Shown here: positions 34,403-43,553 of the stretch, piece by piece
Position numbering within the stretch: position 1 is the stretch's first letter
Layout of the letters: each line of letters begins with the position of its first letter
NCBI GenBank assembly: GCA_963775835.1
Contig: CAVZKV010000027.1
Span: 62,001 to 126,000 of the forward strand
Direction of reading: 5' to 3'
From: AWTP1-13 sp963775835
GTDB taxonomy: Bacteria > Pseudomonadota > Alphaproteobacteria > Rhizobiales > Hyphomicrobiaceae
Length of the DNA: 64,000 nt
The notes under the pieces: model-generated
Database searches by the model: none
What the model saw: only the letters and a program-made list of their open reading frames with translations
Told to the model about the DNA's origin: nothing
Position numbers and translations under genes: made by a program

Positions 34403-35383
34403 TCAGAATTTCGTACCTAGCATGCCTGCGAGCGCCTGCGGCAGGGCCAGCGTGCCAAGGATCAGATCCGTGTCGATGGAGACGGCGCACGCCCCGACAA
34501 TCGAGACGATGGACCCGAAAACGACCAGCGCGCCAAAAAGCTCATGATGGGGGTTCAAGAGCAGCGCAAACAGGAAGCGAAACACCAAAGAAAGTTGTAA
34601 AAGGGGCGCCACCAGCATGATCGGCGCAACGGCGAGAGCGGAGTAAAGGAAGCCTTGCGCCGCAGCAACGAAGACGCCCGAGTAAACGAACCAGCGCGCG
34701 TTGTCACCGCGAACTTGCATCACGTTTCGGCGCAACGAGGGGATGAATAGCCCGAGCGTGACGGCCACCGTCGCTGCCGCGTAGGCGATCGAGCCTCCGG
34801 CCAATCCGCTGAGCGGTCCAACGTCGAGCAGCGCCTGGCGAACGATGATCGGTGTCGTGCCGTACATGAGCGCGGCGATCGAGGCAAAAAAGAAGCCCGC
34901 GGCAATGCGTGGTGCAAACGTTGGCGAGCTCCGCTTGCTTTCGACCACAGGTTGTGAGGCGCGCTGCGTCACGAGTGAACCGGCGACCATAAGAATACCA
35001 CCGAACAGCTGCAGCATCGTGCAGGGCTCACGGAGGACGACCACCGCCAGGACGAGCGTGACGACCGCGTTCAGCTGCATGACGGGCGCAGTCAAATTCA
35101 CTCCCGCCGCTTGGCTCGCTCGGAAGTTGCAATATCGCCCGATCACAAAATGGAGAACGCCGGCAGCAGAAAGCGCTGCAAACGCGGCGAGGCTGATGCG
35201 GCTCAGGCTCTCGAGTGCGCCCGTCAGCAGCGCCACCATCACAAAGCAGAGCAGGCCGACCGGGATACTGATGACCATGCCTTGCACGGGCGTGCCGGTG
35301 ATCACTCCCCGGCGGCCGGTGGCATTGGTGAGGGCAAACGTAGCTGCCGACAGAACGGCCAGGACGGCGCCCAAGACCTGCAC
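34403..35383 (-). CDS. EamA/DMT-family transporter
   Basis: A 326-residue inner-membrane protein with about ten hydrophobic segments in two EamA halves: VLGAVLAVLSAATFALTNATGRRG with VNLTAPVMQLNAVVTLVLAVVVLREPCTMLQLFGGILMVAGS in the first, and a repeat ending with ALLLNPHHELFGALVVFGSIVSIVGA in the second. The GTG at 35383 with GAGGAG and 7-nt spacing is preferred to a GTG ten codons upstream. The family exports small metabolites; the substrate is unknown. It is convergent with the sigma factor. Confidence 0.88.
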   Translation of the reverse strand: MQVLGAVLAVLSAATFALTNATGRRGVITGTPVQGMVISIPVGLLCFVMVALLTGALESLSRISLAAFAALSAAGVLHFVIGRYCNFRASQAAGVNLTAPVMQLNAVVTLVLAVVVLREPCTMLQLFGGILMVAGSLVTQRASQPVVESKRSSPTFAPRIAAGFFFASIAALMYGTTPIIVRQALLDVGPLSGLAGGSIAYAAATVAVTLGLFIPSLRRNVMQVRGDNARWFVYSGVFVAAAQGFLYSALAVAPIMLVAPLLQLSLVFRFLFALLLNPHHELFGALVVFGSIVSIVGACAVSIDTDLILGTLALPQALAGMLGTKF

Positions 35384-35610
35384 TGATTTGCTCCTCGGTA
35401 GGCTGCCGCCCACCGCGCAACGCTTCGAGCGGTTTGCCTTGGGCTATTTGTCTGGCAAGGTAAGCGGCGCGCGGGGTGACCCGTCAAGGGTTTGCCGCTG
35501 CGCCGCGCTTATGCCGAGGAGGGCAAGGCTGGCAAAATTGCGACGGCTGCGCGCGGAGGATCGCGCGGGTCCATGCTGGGCTTGCCGTTCGTCAATCGAC
35601 CCTTCAATTG

Positions 35611-36882
35611 CTAACGGGCGTCATCTTTTCGTGTCGATCGAGGGGCGGCAGCTGGCCGGCACACCTCACCGCTCATCGGCGTGCGCCACCATAGCACCCC
35701 CAGCAGCAGCATGGCCGCCAAGCCTTCGCACCCCATTACTTTCATGGCCGCAACGGAGCCGAGCCGCTCGAACAACAGCCCGGCGTGCCAATGGCCGAGC
35801 ATCGAGGAGCCGATAAAGATCGAAAGCACGCCGGTGGCCCGGCCCCGCATGTCCGGCGGAGCGATGTTGTAGACAAGCGCATATTGGGTCGATGAAAACG
35901 CGGCCGCGGCAACGCCGGTCATCAGCAGTATGACGACGGCGGTTCCGACGCTCAGGTTAAGCGCCAATCCGAGCATCAGTATGAGGCACGCGAGCGTGCC
36001 CAGGTAGTAGAAGCGAAAGAGTGTGCGTGGCGCGGCCAGTAACCCAACGGCCATCGCGCCAATGGTGCCGCCGAACCCGTCGCAGGCCGACAGGGCGCCA
36101 ACCAGGACCGGCGTCAGGGCGAAATCCTTCTGCCCGATAACCGGGACCATGCCGATGAAGGGCCAGCACCAGAGGTTGTAGACGAGCGTCACACCCATGA
36201 TGATCTGGAAGCGCCGATCGAGGACCAGCTGCCGCGGCGGCAGCAGGAAAGCCAGTCGGCTGCGCCCCGATGGTGCGAGCTTTGGGGTCTGGGAATAGAC
36301 CGTGACGCGCGCCGCCAAGGCTAGGCAAACGAGGTAGCTCGTCGCAATCAAGGCATAAATCCCGCTTATTCCCAGCACCTGGTAGGTGGCACCACCAAGC
36401 AGCGGTCCGAGCGCCCGCGTGGCATACATCGTGGCGTTGTCAAATCCGAGCGCGGCGGGCACGCTCTCGACGCTGACCGCATCAACCAGGAGGCGGCGCC
36501 GTACCGGCATATCGGTGGTCCAGAACGCTCCCGACACCATCACGATCGCAGCAGCGGCCGCGTATGTGGCAGCGCCGGTGGCCGTGACGATGAGCATCGT
36601 TGTGGACGCCAGCAGCATGATCGCAAAGCCCACCACCAGCAGGTGCTTGCGGTCGATCGCATCCGCCACCGCTCCCACCAGAAACCCGAGCAGCACATAG
36701 GGAACCATGCGCAGCACGGCGAGCAGAGCGACGAGCTCCGGAGATCGCGTCAGCTCGTAGGCGAAGATGGCGACCGCGACAAATTCAAGCCAGCGCGCAA
36801 CGCCCGTCAGGCCGCCGATCGCCCACAGGCGGCGGTAGTCGGCTCCAGCGAATAGGAGGCGTGTGTCGGCGGGCTGCAGCAA
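35611..36882 (-). CDS. MFS transporter (EntS/enterobactin-exporter-like)
   Basis: A 423-residue major facilitator protein with 12 hydrophobic segments. The start FAGADYRRLWAIGGLTGVARWLEFVAVAIFAYELTRSPELVALL and the loop GFLVGAVADAIDRKHLL (the motif A equivalent) are typical of the EntS-like MFS_3 group. VDAVSVESVPAALGFDNATMYATRALGPLLGG is the usual sixth-helix region of this group. The substrate could be a siderophore or drug; nothing nearby supports a siderophore pathway. The length is normal and no damage is visible. Confidence 0.88.
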   Translation of the reverse strand: MLQPADTRLLFAGADYRRLWAIGGLTGVARWLEFVAVAIFAYELTRSPELVALLAVLRMVPYVLLGFLVGAVADAIDRKHLLVVGFAIMLLASTTMLIVTATGAATYAAAAAIVMVSGAFWTTDMPVRRRLLVDAVSVESVPAALGFDNATMYATRALGPLLGGATYQVLGISGIYALIATSYLVCLALAARVTVYSQTPKLAPSGRSRLAFLLPPRQLVLDRRFQIIMGVTLVYNLWCWPFIGMVPVIGQKDFALTPVLVGALSACDGFGGTIGAMAVGLLAAPRTLFRFYYLGTLACLILMLGLALNLSVGTAVVILLMTGVAAAAFSSTQYALVYNIAPPDMRGRATGVLSIFIGSSMLGHWHAGLLFERLGSVAAMKVMGCEGLAAMLLLGVLWWRTPMSGEVCRPAAAPRSTRKDDAR

Positions 36883-37208
36883 GGGGAAACGAAAAGCGGC
36901 TGGGGGTGGGGCGATGGCAACCGCTTAGGTGTAGCGCGGAGCCGCGCCCATGGCGATCCCATTAGCATTCGCTGTCAACCAAAAAGGGCGGGCGTCGCTC
37001 CGGCTTGCGTGGCCCGAGCGCAAATGCTCGGCGCGGTTACGCCTCGCCTGCTACCGGCGTCGCCAGCGCCTGTCGCCCAATTCCCGGCCCCGGTAGCCCG
37101 ACCCGCGCCAAGCCCCGTCGCGGCATCGACGCTTCGACTAGTACGACTACGATTGCGCCTCCCCCGCCTATCGCTTCGCCCTTTCACCTTGGGGTTACCG
37201 TTCCGCCT
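36883..37208. other. stretch with decayed coding sequence
   Basis: No intact gene. The 3' end of the AEC relic is lost here and replaced by Arg/Ser-rich translation; the plus strand reads Arg/Tyr-rich with internal stops. It lies upstream of the MFS gene at 36882. Confidence 0.35.
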
Positions 37209-37424
37209 ACCGGCGACGAAGGCGCCGATGAATGGCCAGTTGAAAGTCTTGTCGATTGGCGCTCGGGCCGAGAACACGAAAAGCGCCGCGGCAAAGGCAA
37301 AGTAGTAGACAAAGCGGGTGAGGGCAGCGGCCGATTCCTCACCCAACACCTCAAAGCGCCCGGCAAGCTAGCCGGTCAAGATGAGGCCGAAGACCGGAAT
37401 GACCTCATTGATGGGGGCGTCCAT
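37209..37424 (-). pseudogene. AEC-family (auxin efflux carrier-like) transporter relic
   Basis: Begins at ATG 37424 with GAGGGG just upstream and reads MDAPINEVIPVFGLILTG, then TAG (37368-37370) where the family has Tyr, then LAGRFEVLGEESAAALTRFVYYFAFAAALFVFSARAPIDKTFNWPFIGAF. This is the first ~70 residues of an AEC carrier (family form: VxPVFxLIxLGYLAGR, LNxFVxYFALPALLF). The following ~240 residues are missing. Both an amber stop and a 3' truncation make it a pseudogene. Confidence 0.72.
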
Positions 37425-37476
37425 GGCCCCTCGCTCCCCGCCGAATTTGCCCGGCCAAACCGCGGTGCGCCGTCGG

Positions 37477-37953
37477 CTAGCATGAAAGCCTCGGCGCGAC
37501 CCCCTCCTCGGGCGTGGACTCGTTGTGATAGCGGCGGATGCGGGCCCAATAGAGCGCACCTTGGCACATGGGGCAGGGCGTTGCGGTGGAATACACGTCG
37601 CAGTCGGAGAGGTCGCGTCTGTTGAGGCGCCGCGCGGCATCGCGGACCGCAAGCAGCTCGGCGTGAGCGGTGGGATCGCTCTCAAGCACAACGTAGTTCC
37701 GGCCTTCGCCCACAATCACGCCCTCGCGTACGACGACGGCGCCGTAAGCCTGATCCCCCTCTTTCACAGCTTGGTCCCGCAGGGCCCGGGCGCGCGCAAG
37801 GAAGCCCGCCTTGGTCTTCTCCTGCGGCTGGACAATGGCGGGGAGCGTGGTCGACGTTTGCGCATTGACAGACCTAGCCTGCACAATTTCGGCGGTGGGC
37901 ACCACAAGCAGCGCGGAGAGGAAAGTGCGACGGTTAGACGTGGGGGACGCCAT
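37477..37953 (-). CDS. Tat-exported nucleoside/guanine deaminase-like protein
   Basis: A 158-residue member of the zinc cytidine-deaminase fold (TadA/guanine-deaminase type). Zinc and catalytic residues are H97-A-E99 and PCPMC (C127, C130). It is preceded by a twin-arginine-type signal (NRRTFLSALLVVPTAEIVQARSVNAQ), which is odd for this normally cytoplasmic family. GAGG before the ATG at 37953 supports this start. The C-terminus (RRYHNESTPEEGVAPRLSC) is short and unlike the usual end of the fold, so the last helix may have been altered. A periplasmic base or nucleoside deaminase is the best guess. Confidence 0.78.
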   Translation of the reverse strand: MASPTSNRRTFLSALLVVPTAEIVQARSVNAQTSTTLPAIVQPQEKTKAGFLARARALRDQAVKEGDQAYGAVVVREGVIVGEGRNYVVLESDPTAHAELLAVRDAARRLNRRDLSDCDVYSTATPCPMCQGALYWARIRRYHNESTPEEGVAPRLSC

Positions 37954-38232
37954 GAAAGCCTCGCGGGATTTGCGCGCCGTGCCTCGATCGTGCGCCGGAC
38001 GGCAAACGTTAGAAGCTTCCGCGCCGCCAGTCGATCCCACCCGTTTGGTCTTGCGAGCCCGATCGCACCCCTGCGCGAGCAAGCTCAACCCAACCCGTGC
38101 TCGGGTCCAGCATCGGCCCTCCGCCCGCTTAGGGCGGTTGGCTTGGCACGTCGGCAGTACCGCTGGGAGCCGACGTAGGCGGTCGCGACGGCCTGGCATT
38201 AATTTGGCCCTGCGCACCAACCTGCCGGAACG

Positions 38233-39561
38233 TCAGGCGTAGCGCGCCACCGCACGACTTAAGCCGTCGCGAAAACGATAGTAGGCACCGATCGCCGGAA
38301 GCGCCCAGTTTGGACTGCCGTTGTAGAGCGGAAAATCTGGAAATTCAGCAAGCTCGAAGCCGCACGTGGCATTGGCGCCACCGACAATGCGACGTGCCGT
38401 CTGGTGGCCGAGGTAGGTCATCATGGCGACGCCGCTGCCGTTGCAACCCAGCGCATAATGCATGCCGTCCATGACGCCGGTATGGGGGAGCGCGTCCCAG
38501 GTGAAGGCAACGTTGCCGGTCCAGGCATGGGTGACGCGGATCCCCTGCAGCTGCGGGAAGCGATCCGTCATAAACCGGTGCAGGATCGGCGCACTGACCG
38601 CCGGCGTTACCGGCGTGAAGCGCGCGCGTCCGCCGAAGATCATCCGCTTGTTGTCGGGCGACATGCGGTAGTAGCACAGTACGCGCTTGGTATCGGCGAG
38701 CGTGCGGCCCTTCGGGATCAAGCTGCGAGCAAGATCGGCCGGTAGCGCCTCCGTGGCGATGATGTGACTGGCGAGCGGAATCAGGCGTCGCTTGAGCTGT
38801 GGTGTCGCGTCGCCCGTGTAACCGTTGGTGGCGATGACGAGGTCGCCAGCCGCGATGACACCGCGCGAGGTGGTGATGCGCCAACCATTGCCCTGCTTGT
38901 CGATGCGATCGGCCGCCGCCTTGGCACAAATCGTGATCTTGCGCCGGCACGCCGCATCGAGCAGGCCCTTGTAGTAAAGCGCGGGGTGCAGCTTGGCCGA
39001 GCGTTCCACCACCATGCCGCCGTAGTAGTAGTCAGATGCCATCTCCTCGCGCTGGCGCTCCCTGGGCACCATGTAGGCGCCCGAATTGGCGCCCGCGTTC
39101 AAATTGGCGAGGCGACTCTCCTGAAACTTGTAATCCTTGGGTGTCCAGGCGCCGACGAAGCGACCCTTCTTCTCCCAGCAGCAGTCAATCTTTTCGCGCT
39201 CGATTAGGGTCTCGATCAGGCTGAAGGCGTCGTGGCCCGATGCCAAGATGGTCTTCACCACCGCGGGATCACGTGCCAGCACCTTGCCGGTAAAGCTCTT
39301 GCCGATATTCACGCCACCGCTGACGCCGCCGCCGCTTCGCGTACTGGCGCCGGCGCCGAGCTCGGCTGCTTCGAGCACACACGCTTCCACCCCGGCATCG
39401 GCAAGCTCGATGGCGCAGGAGAGCCCGGCATAGCCAGCGCCGACGATGACCACGCGCGCCTTGCGCGGCACGTCGACGAGATCGCCAGTGGCGGGCCGGT
39501 ACGCCTCCCACCAATAGGGCAGCGGCTTGAAGTCCTCATGCAGGATGTCACGATTGCGCAT
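38233..39561 (-). CDS. FAD-dependent amine oxidoreductase, PuuB/OrdL-like
   Basis: A 442-residue DAO-type flavoprotein similar to gamma-glutamylputrescine oxidase. The dinucleotide motif is VVIVGAGYAGLSCAIELADAG near residues 33-53, preceded by YWWEAYRP typical of PuuB/OrdL. VLEAAELGAGASTRSGGGVSGG provides the FAD loop. The C-terminal block VTHAWTGNVAFTWDALPHTGVMDGMHYALGCNGSGVAMMTYLGHQTARRI is intact. It is the last gene of the polyamine-type ABC operon, 28 bp after the permease gene, so it probably oxidises the imported amine. The exact substrate is not decided. Confidence 0.9.
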   Translation of the reverse strand: MRNRDILHEDFKPLPYWWEAYRPATGDLVDVPRKARVVIVGAGYAGLSCAIELADAGVEACVLEAAELGAGASTRSGGGVSGGVNIGKSFTGKVLARDPAVVKTILASGHDAFSLIETLIEREKIDCCWEKKGRFVGAWTPKDYKFQESRLANLNAGANSGAYMVPRERQREEMASDYYYGGMVVERSAKLHPALYYKGLLDAACRRKITICAKAAADRIDKQGNGWRITTSRGVIAAGDLVIATNGYTGDATPQLKRRLIPLASHIIATEALPADLARSLIPKGRTLADTKRVLCYYRMSPDNKRMIFGGRARFTPVTPAVSAPILHRFMTDRFPQLQGIRVTHAWTGNVAFTWDALPHTGVMDGMHYALGCNGSGVAMMTYLGHQTARRIVGGANATCGFELAEFPDFPLYNGSPNWALPAIGAYYRFRDGLSRAVARYA

Positions 39562-39589
39562 CGGGTGCCTCTTCGCGAAAGCCGTCTCA

Positions 39590-40405
39590 TCAACGCACCA
39601 TTGGCGCGGCCGCCGGCCGGCGCAGCCTGGTTGCCAAAATCAGCAGCGCAGAGATGAGGACGATTTGAATGGCGGAGACGGCCGCAACGGTGGGCTCGAT
39701 CTCGCTCAGGATGTTGTCGAACATCTTCTTGGGTAACGTCATGTTGGCGCCGGAGATGAACATTGCCACGACCAGTTCGTCAAACGAGGTGATGAACGCC
39801 AGGAACGCAGCCGAATAAACGCTGGGCGCCAGGATCGGCAGCGTGACGGTGCGTACCGCCGCGAGCCTTCCGGCACCAAGGCCACGTGCGGCAAGCTCGA
39901 GATTGACATCGAAATCTCGCAGGCCTGCCAGCAGGACGATGACGACGAAGGGTAGCGCCAGCACGGTGTGGGCGACCGCTACCCCGTACCACTCCCCGAT
40001 CAGCCCCAGGCGCGAGAACAGCCCGTAGATCGCGATCGACAGAACGATGTGGGGGACAATGATCGGGGCGGAAATACCATTCTCGATGAGTGCGCGCCCG
40101 CGAAAGCGCCCGCGCGCAAGGCCAAAGGCGAGAGGGATGCCGAGCAGCAGGGCCAATCCGGTCGTGGCGGCGCCAATCTCAAGGCTGCGATAGGTGGCAT
40201 CGATCCACGCCACATCCCCGAAGTAGCGGGCATACCACTTGAGCGAGAAGCCAGGCGGGGGAAACCGCAAGTAGTTGCCGGAGCTGAACGAGATGGGGAA
40301 CAGCACGAGCAGCGGTAGCATCAGGAAGGCAAAAACAATCCCGCTCGTCAGGCGCAGCAGGATCCGCCCAACTCCCGCTCCCCGTTGCTTTATTGGCCTG
40401 CGCAT
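39590..40405 (-). CDS. polyamine-type ABC transporter permease (PotC-like)
   Basis: A 271-residue inner-membrane permease with six hydrophobic segments. The coupling loop reads AARGLGAGRLAAVRTVTLPILAPSVY, the EAA-type motif of the PotBC group. FPISFSSGNYLRFPPPGFSLKWYARYFGD is the typical periplasmic loop of PotC. It forms the importer with the permease at 40431 and ATPase at 41315. The intergenic distance of 25 bp indicates one transcript. Confidence 0.92.
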   Translation of the reverse strand: MRRPIKQRGAGVGRILLRLTSGIVFAFLMLPLLVLFPISFSSGNYLRFPPPGFSLKWYARYFGDVAWIDATYRSLEIGAATTGLALLLGIPLAFGLARGRFRGRALIENGISAPIIVPHIVLSIAIYGLFSRLGLIGEWYGVAVAHTVLALPFVVIVLLAGLRDFDVNLELAARGLGAGRLAAVRTVTLPILAPSVYSAAFLAFITSFDELVVAMFISGANMTLPKKMFDNILSEIEPTVAAVSAIQIVLISALLILATRLRRPAAAPMVR

Positions 40406-40430
40406 TGCCGTCCTCGTCCCCCCTTGAGTA

Positions 40431-41318
40431 TCAGTCGCCGAGACGGCGGGCGACGCCCTGGTTCAGCAACCAGAATGCCAATAGCGTGACCGCCAGTAGG
40501 ATGACCGACAGGGCGCTGGCAAAGTTCCACGCCAGGAATTCTCTGACCTGCTGCTCGATCACCATGGCGAACATCAATACCTTGCCGCCCCCGAGCAGCG
40601 CCGGCGTGATGTAGAAACCGAGCGAGACGACGAACACCAGCGTCACCCCGGCAAGGATGCCGCGCAAGGTGAGGGGGAGATAGATGGTCGTCACGACCCG
40701 CAGCGTCGATGCGCCAAGGCCGCGCGCCGCCTTCGCCAGGTCGGGGTCGATGCGCGTCACCGCGCTGTAAATGGGCAGGATCATGAATGGCAGCATCACG
40801 TGTACCATGCCAAGGACAACCGCCATTTTGCTGTTCAGCATCGGCAGCGGCTGGTCCATGAGACCGGTGTCGATCAGCAAGCGGTTGATGATGCCATTGC
40901 GCCCGAGGAGCACCATCCAGGCATAGGTCCGCACCAGCACGCTGGTCCAAAGCGGAAGCATGACAAAGGCGAAGCCGATCGCCCGCCAGGCCGGTGTCGT
41001 CGTCGCAAGCAGGAAAGCCACGGGATAGCCGATCACCAGGCAGCACACCGTGACGATGGCCGCGATCTCGAAGGTCCGAAGCAAGATCGTGGTATAGAGC
41101 CCGCCGGTCAGCGCCTTTGCGTACCATTCGAGGCTGCCTCCCGCAAAGCTCAGGGCAAAGAGCCGGCCGAGTGGGAGCACGAACAGCAGCAACAGTAAGA
41201 TGAGGGCGGGCAAAGTCAGCGCCAGCGTCCCGGAGGCAAAGCGAGCTCGGCCGGCCTCCCCGGGGGCGGCGCCAAGGCGCGGCGCGGAAGCTGCCGATGA
41301 GAGCGTCATCGCCGTCAC
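40431..41318 (-). CDS. polyamine-type ABC transporter permease (PotB-like)
   Basis: A 295-residue permease with six hydrophobic segments and an Ala-rich cytoplasmic start. The EAA-type loop reads KAARGLGASTLRVVTTIYLPLTLRGILAG. PLWTSVLVRTYAWMVLLGRNGIINRLLIDTGL is characteristic of PotB/PotH permeases. Its ATG overlaps the ATPase stop (41315-41318), so translation is coupled. Confidence 0.92.
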   Translation of the reverse strand: MTAMTLSSAASAPRLGAAPGEAGRARFASGTLALTLPALILLLLLFVLPLGRLFALSFAGGSLEWYAKALTGGLYTTILLRTFEIAAIVTVCCLVIGYPVAFLLATTTPAWRAIGFAFVMLPLWTSVLVRTYAWMVLLGRNGIINRLLIDTGLMDQPLPMLNSKMAVVLGMVHVMLPFMILPIYSAVTRIDPDLAKAARGLGASTLRVVTTIYLPLTLRGILAGVTLVFVVSLGFYITPALLGGGKVLMFAMVIEQQVREFLAWNFASALSVILLAVTLLAFWLLNQGVARRLGD

Positions 41319-42439
41319 TCAACCTCGATCAGCCGCACATCAGCGGCGTGGAACCCGGTGGAGATGGGCTCGCCCGGCCCGTAGCGCCGGCTGCTTGGCC
41401 CGCTTGGCAATCGCACTAGGACGTCCAATCCCGCGGCCGTGGCTATACGGTACTTGTCGGAAACGCCGATATAGGCGCTTTCTGCGACCAGCCCATCGAT
41501 CCTGTTCACCGTCGCGGGCGCGCCGACAACATTGAGGTCGACGAACCGCTCGGGTCGTACCATGACCCGAACGCGCTCCCCAACGCGCGCCGCCAATTCG
41601 GGCCGGCTCGGCACTTGGATGCTGGGGCCACCATCGAGGCGAACGCTCAGTACGTCGCCGCCGCTGGCCTCGATGGTGCCTGAGAAAATATTGGACTCGC
41701 CGATGAAGTCGGCAATGAAGGGATTGGCCGGGGCCTCGTAAATTTCCAGCGGCGGCCCAACCTGCTGCAAGCGCCCCTTTTCCATGACGGCGACGCGGTC
41801 GGACATGATCAGCGCTTCTTCCTGGTCATGCGTGATGAAAAGCGTGGTGAGGCCGAGGCGGCGCTGAAGGCGGCGTACCTCCAATTGCATTTGTTCCCGG
41901 AGCTTTCGATCGAGCGCACCGAACGGTTCATCTAGCAGCAGCAGGCGCGGCCGGAAGACGGTGGCGCGCGCGAGCGCCACGCGCTGTTGCTGCCCACCCG
42001 AAAGCTGTTTTGGCAGGCGCTCGGCCATGCCGCCGAGCTCGACCATCTCCAGCGCCTCCCCGACCCGCTCGGCGATCTCGCTTTTCGTCATGCCCCGCAT
42101 GGCAAGCGGATAGCCCACGTTGCGGGCGACGCTCAGATGCGGAAACAAGGCGTAGTTCTGAAACACCATGCCGATATTGCGCCGCGCCGGATCGAGGTCC
42201 GTGACGTCGGAACCATCCACTCGGACGCGCCCCAAGTCCGCGGTCTCGAAGCCGGCGATCACCTTCAGCAGCGTGGTCTTGCCTGATCCGCTCGGGCCGA
42301 GGATGGTGACGAACTCGCCGGCCGCGACCCCAAGACTAATGTCGGCGAGCGCGACCACGTCGCCGAAGCGTTTGCTCACCCCTTCAATGTCAAGGTGGCC
42401 GGCCTGAGCGGCCGCACGGCGCGCAGCCTCGTCGCTCAT
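41315..42439 (-). CDS. polyamine-type ABC transporter ATPase (PotA-like)
   Basis: A 374-residue ATPase. The ATG at 42439 starts MSDEAARRAAAQAGHLDIEGVSKRFGDVVALADISLG. Walker A GPSGSGKTTLL, Q-loop region NIGMVFQNYALFPHL, signature LSGGQQQRVALARA, Walker B LLLLDEPFGALDRKLREQMQ and switch FITHDQEEA are all intact. The C-terminal ~130 residues form a TOBE domain (VRVMVRPERFVDL). It is the second gene of the operon. Confidence 0.93.
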   Translation of the reverse strand: MSDEAARRAAAQAGHLDIEGVSKRFGDVVALADISLGVAAGEFVTILGPSGSGKTTLLKVIAGFETADLGRVRVDGSDVTDLDPARRNIGMVFQNYALFPHLSVARNVGYPLAMRGMTKSEIAERVGEALEMVELGGMAERLPKQLSGGQQQRVALARATVFRPRLLLLDEPFGALDRKLREQMQLEVRRLQRRLGLTTLFITHDQEEALIMSDRVAVMEKGRLQQVGPPLEIYEAPANPFIADFIGESNIFSGTIEASGGDVLSVRLDGGPSIQVPSRPELAARVGERVRVMVRPERFVDLNVVGAPATVNRIDGLVAESAYIGVSDKYRIATAAGLDVLVRLPSGPSSRRYGPGEPISTGFHAADVRLIEVE

Positions 42440-42503
42440 TTGGACGGGCCAGGCTTTGCGCAGCGGCCCGTGTGGGCGGGCTTGGTCGCGACGGGGGAGC
42501 AAA

Positions 42504-43553
42504 TCATGCCTTGGAGAGCATCCACTTATTCCAGCGCTCGCCCATTTCCGCGCCGTTCTTGGTCCACCACTCCTGGTCGAGCCAAATCTGCTTCTTGAGG
42601 TTGTCAGGGAAGAGCGGCAGCAACGGTCGGATTTTTTCGGCCACATACTGATTGGACTCGAGGTGCATGCCGGAGTAGCCGAGAACCTCGGCGTTCGCGG
42701 CTTGGCGCTTTGGATCGCTCATCAGTGCCAACACTTTCAGCGACCAATATTGGTCCTTAGCGCCCTTCGGCACGACCCAGCTACCCTGTTTCAGGATGCC
42801 GCCGTTCCATTCCATTGCCAGTGGCGCCTCCTTGCGAATGAGGTCGTAGAAACGCCCGTTCCAGCCCGTCGCCAACACCACCTCCTTGTCGACAAGCAAT
42901 TGCGCCGGCTGCTGCCCCGTGGTCCACCAGACGTTGATGTGCTTGTGGATCGCATCGAGCTTCTTGAAGGCGCGATCGACATCGAGCGGATAGAGCTTGT
43001 CGGGGGTGACGCCGTCGGCCATCAGCGCCGCCTCGAGATTGTCGACGGGGTGGTTGCGCAGGCTGCGCGGGCCCGGGAACGAGGCAACGTCCCAAAACTC
43101 GGCCCAAGACTTTGGCGCTCCCTTGGGGAAAGCGTCGGGCCGATAGGCGATGACGGTCGAGTAGCAGCTGGGCGAGAAGACGTGGCTCATCTGCGCCTGC
43201 GGCTGGAACTTGCTGCGATCGACGATTTTGGCGTCGATTGGTTCCGCCAGGCCCATCTGGGTTACGCGGTAGCCGTCTTGACCGCCAATCTCAGTGATGT
43301 TCCAGACCACATTGCCGCTCTCGACCATGGCGCGAAGTTTGCCGAAATCGGTCGGGCTGGTATCGACGATTTTAATGCCGGTATCCTTCTCAAAGTCGTT
43401 GAAATAGTTCTGGCGTAGGGACGCGATCTGGGAGCCGCCGGAGGCGTTGATGACGAGCTGTTTTGGTTTGGCTGGCTCCGCTTGCGCACGTCCCCTCGCC
43501 GGCAGGGCGAGCATGGCTGCCGTCCCGACCAGAACCACTCGCCTCGTCCTCAT
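42504..43553 (-). CDS. polyamine-type ABC transporter substrate-binding protein (PotD/PotF-like)
   Basis: A 349-residue periplasmic binding protein. GGAG with 6-nt spacing before the ATG at 43553 gives a signal peptide (MRTRRVVLVGTAAMLALPARGRAQA). The mature protein reads LVINASGGSQIASLRQNYFNDFEKDTGIKIVDTSP, PIDAKIVDRSKFQPQAQM and VWWTTGQQPAQLLVDKEVVLATGWNGRFYDLI, as in spermidine/putrescine-binding relatives. Specificity for putrescine, spermidine or another cation is not decided by these motifs. It heads the operon that ends in the PuuB-like oxidase. Confidence 0.92.
   Translation of the reverse strand: MRTRRVVLVGTAAMLALPARGRAQAEPAKPKQLVINASGGSQIASLRQNYFNDFEKDTGIKIVDTSPTDFGKLRAMVESGNVVWNITEIGGQDGYRVTQMGLAEPIDAKIVDRSKFQPQAQMSHVFSPSCYSTVIAYRPDAFPKGAPKSWAEFWDVASFPGPRSLRNHPVDNLEAALMADGVTPDKLYPLDVDRAFKKLDAIHKHINVWWTTGQQPAQLLVDKEVVLATGWNGRFYDLIRKEAPLAMEWNGGILKQGSWVVPKGAKDQYWSLKVLALMSDPKRQAANAEVLGYSGMHLESNQYVAEKIRPLLPLFPDNLKKQIWLDQEWWTKNGAEMGERWNKWMLSKA

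Noticed and set aside
37368..37370. In-frame TAG in the AEC relic as possible pyrrolysine
   Set aside because: The gene is also truncated after ~70 codons, and no Pyl machinery or related context is visible; an ordinary nonsense mutation is simpler.
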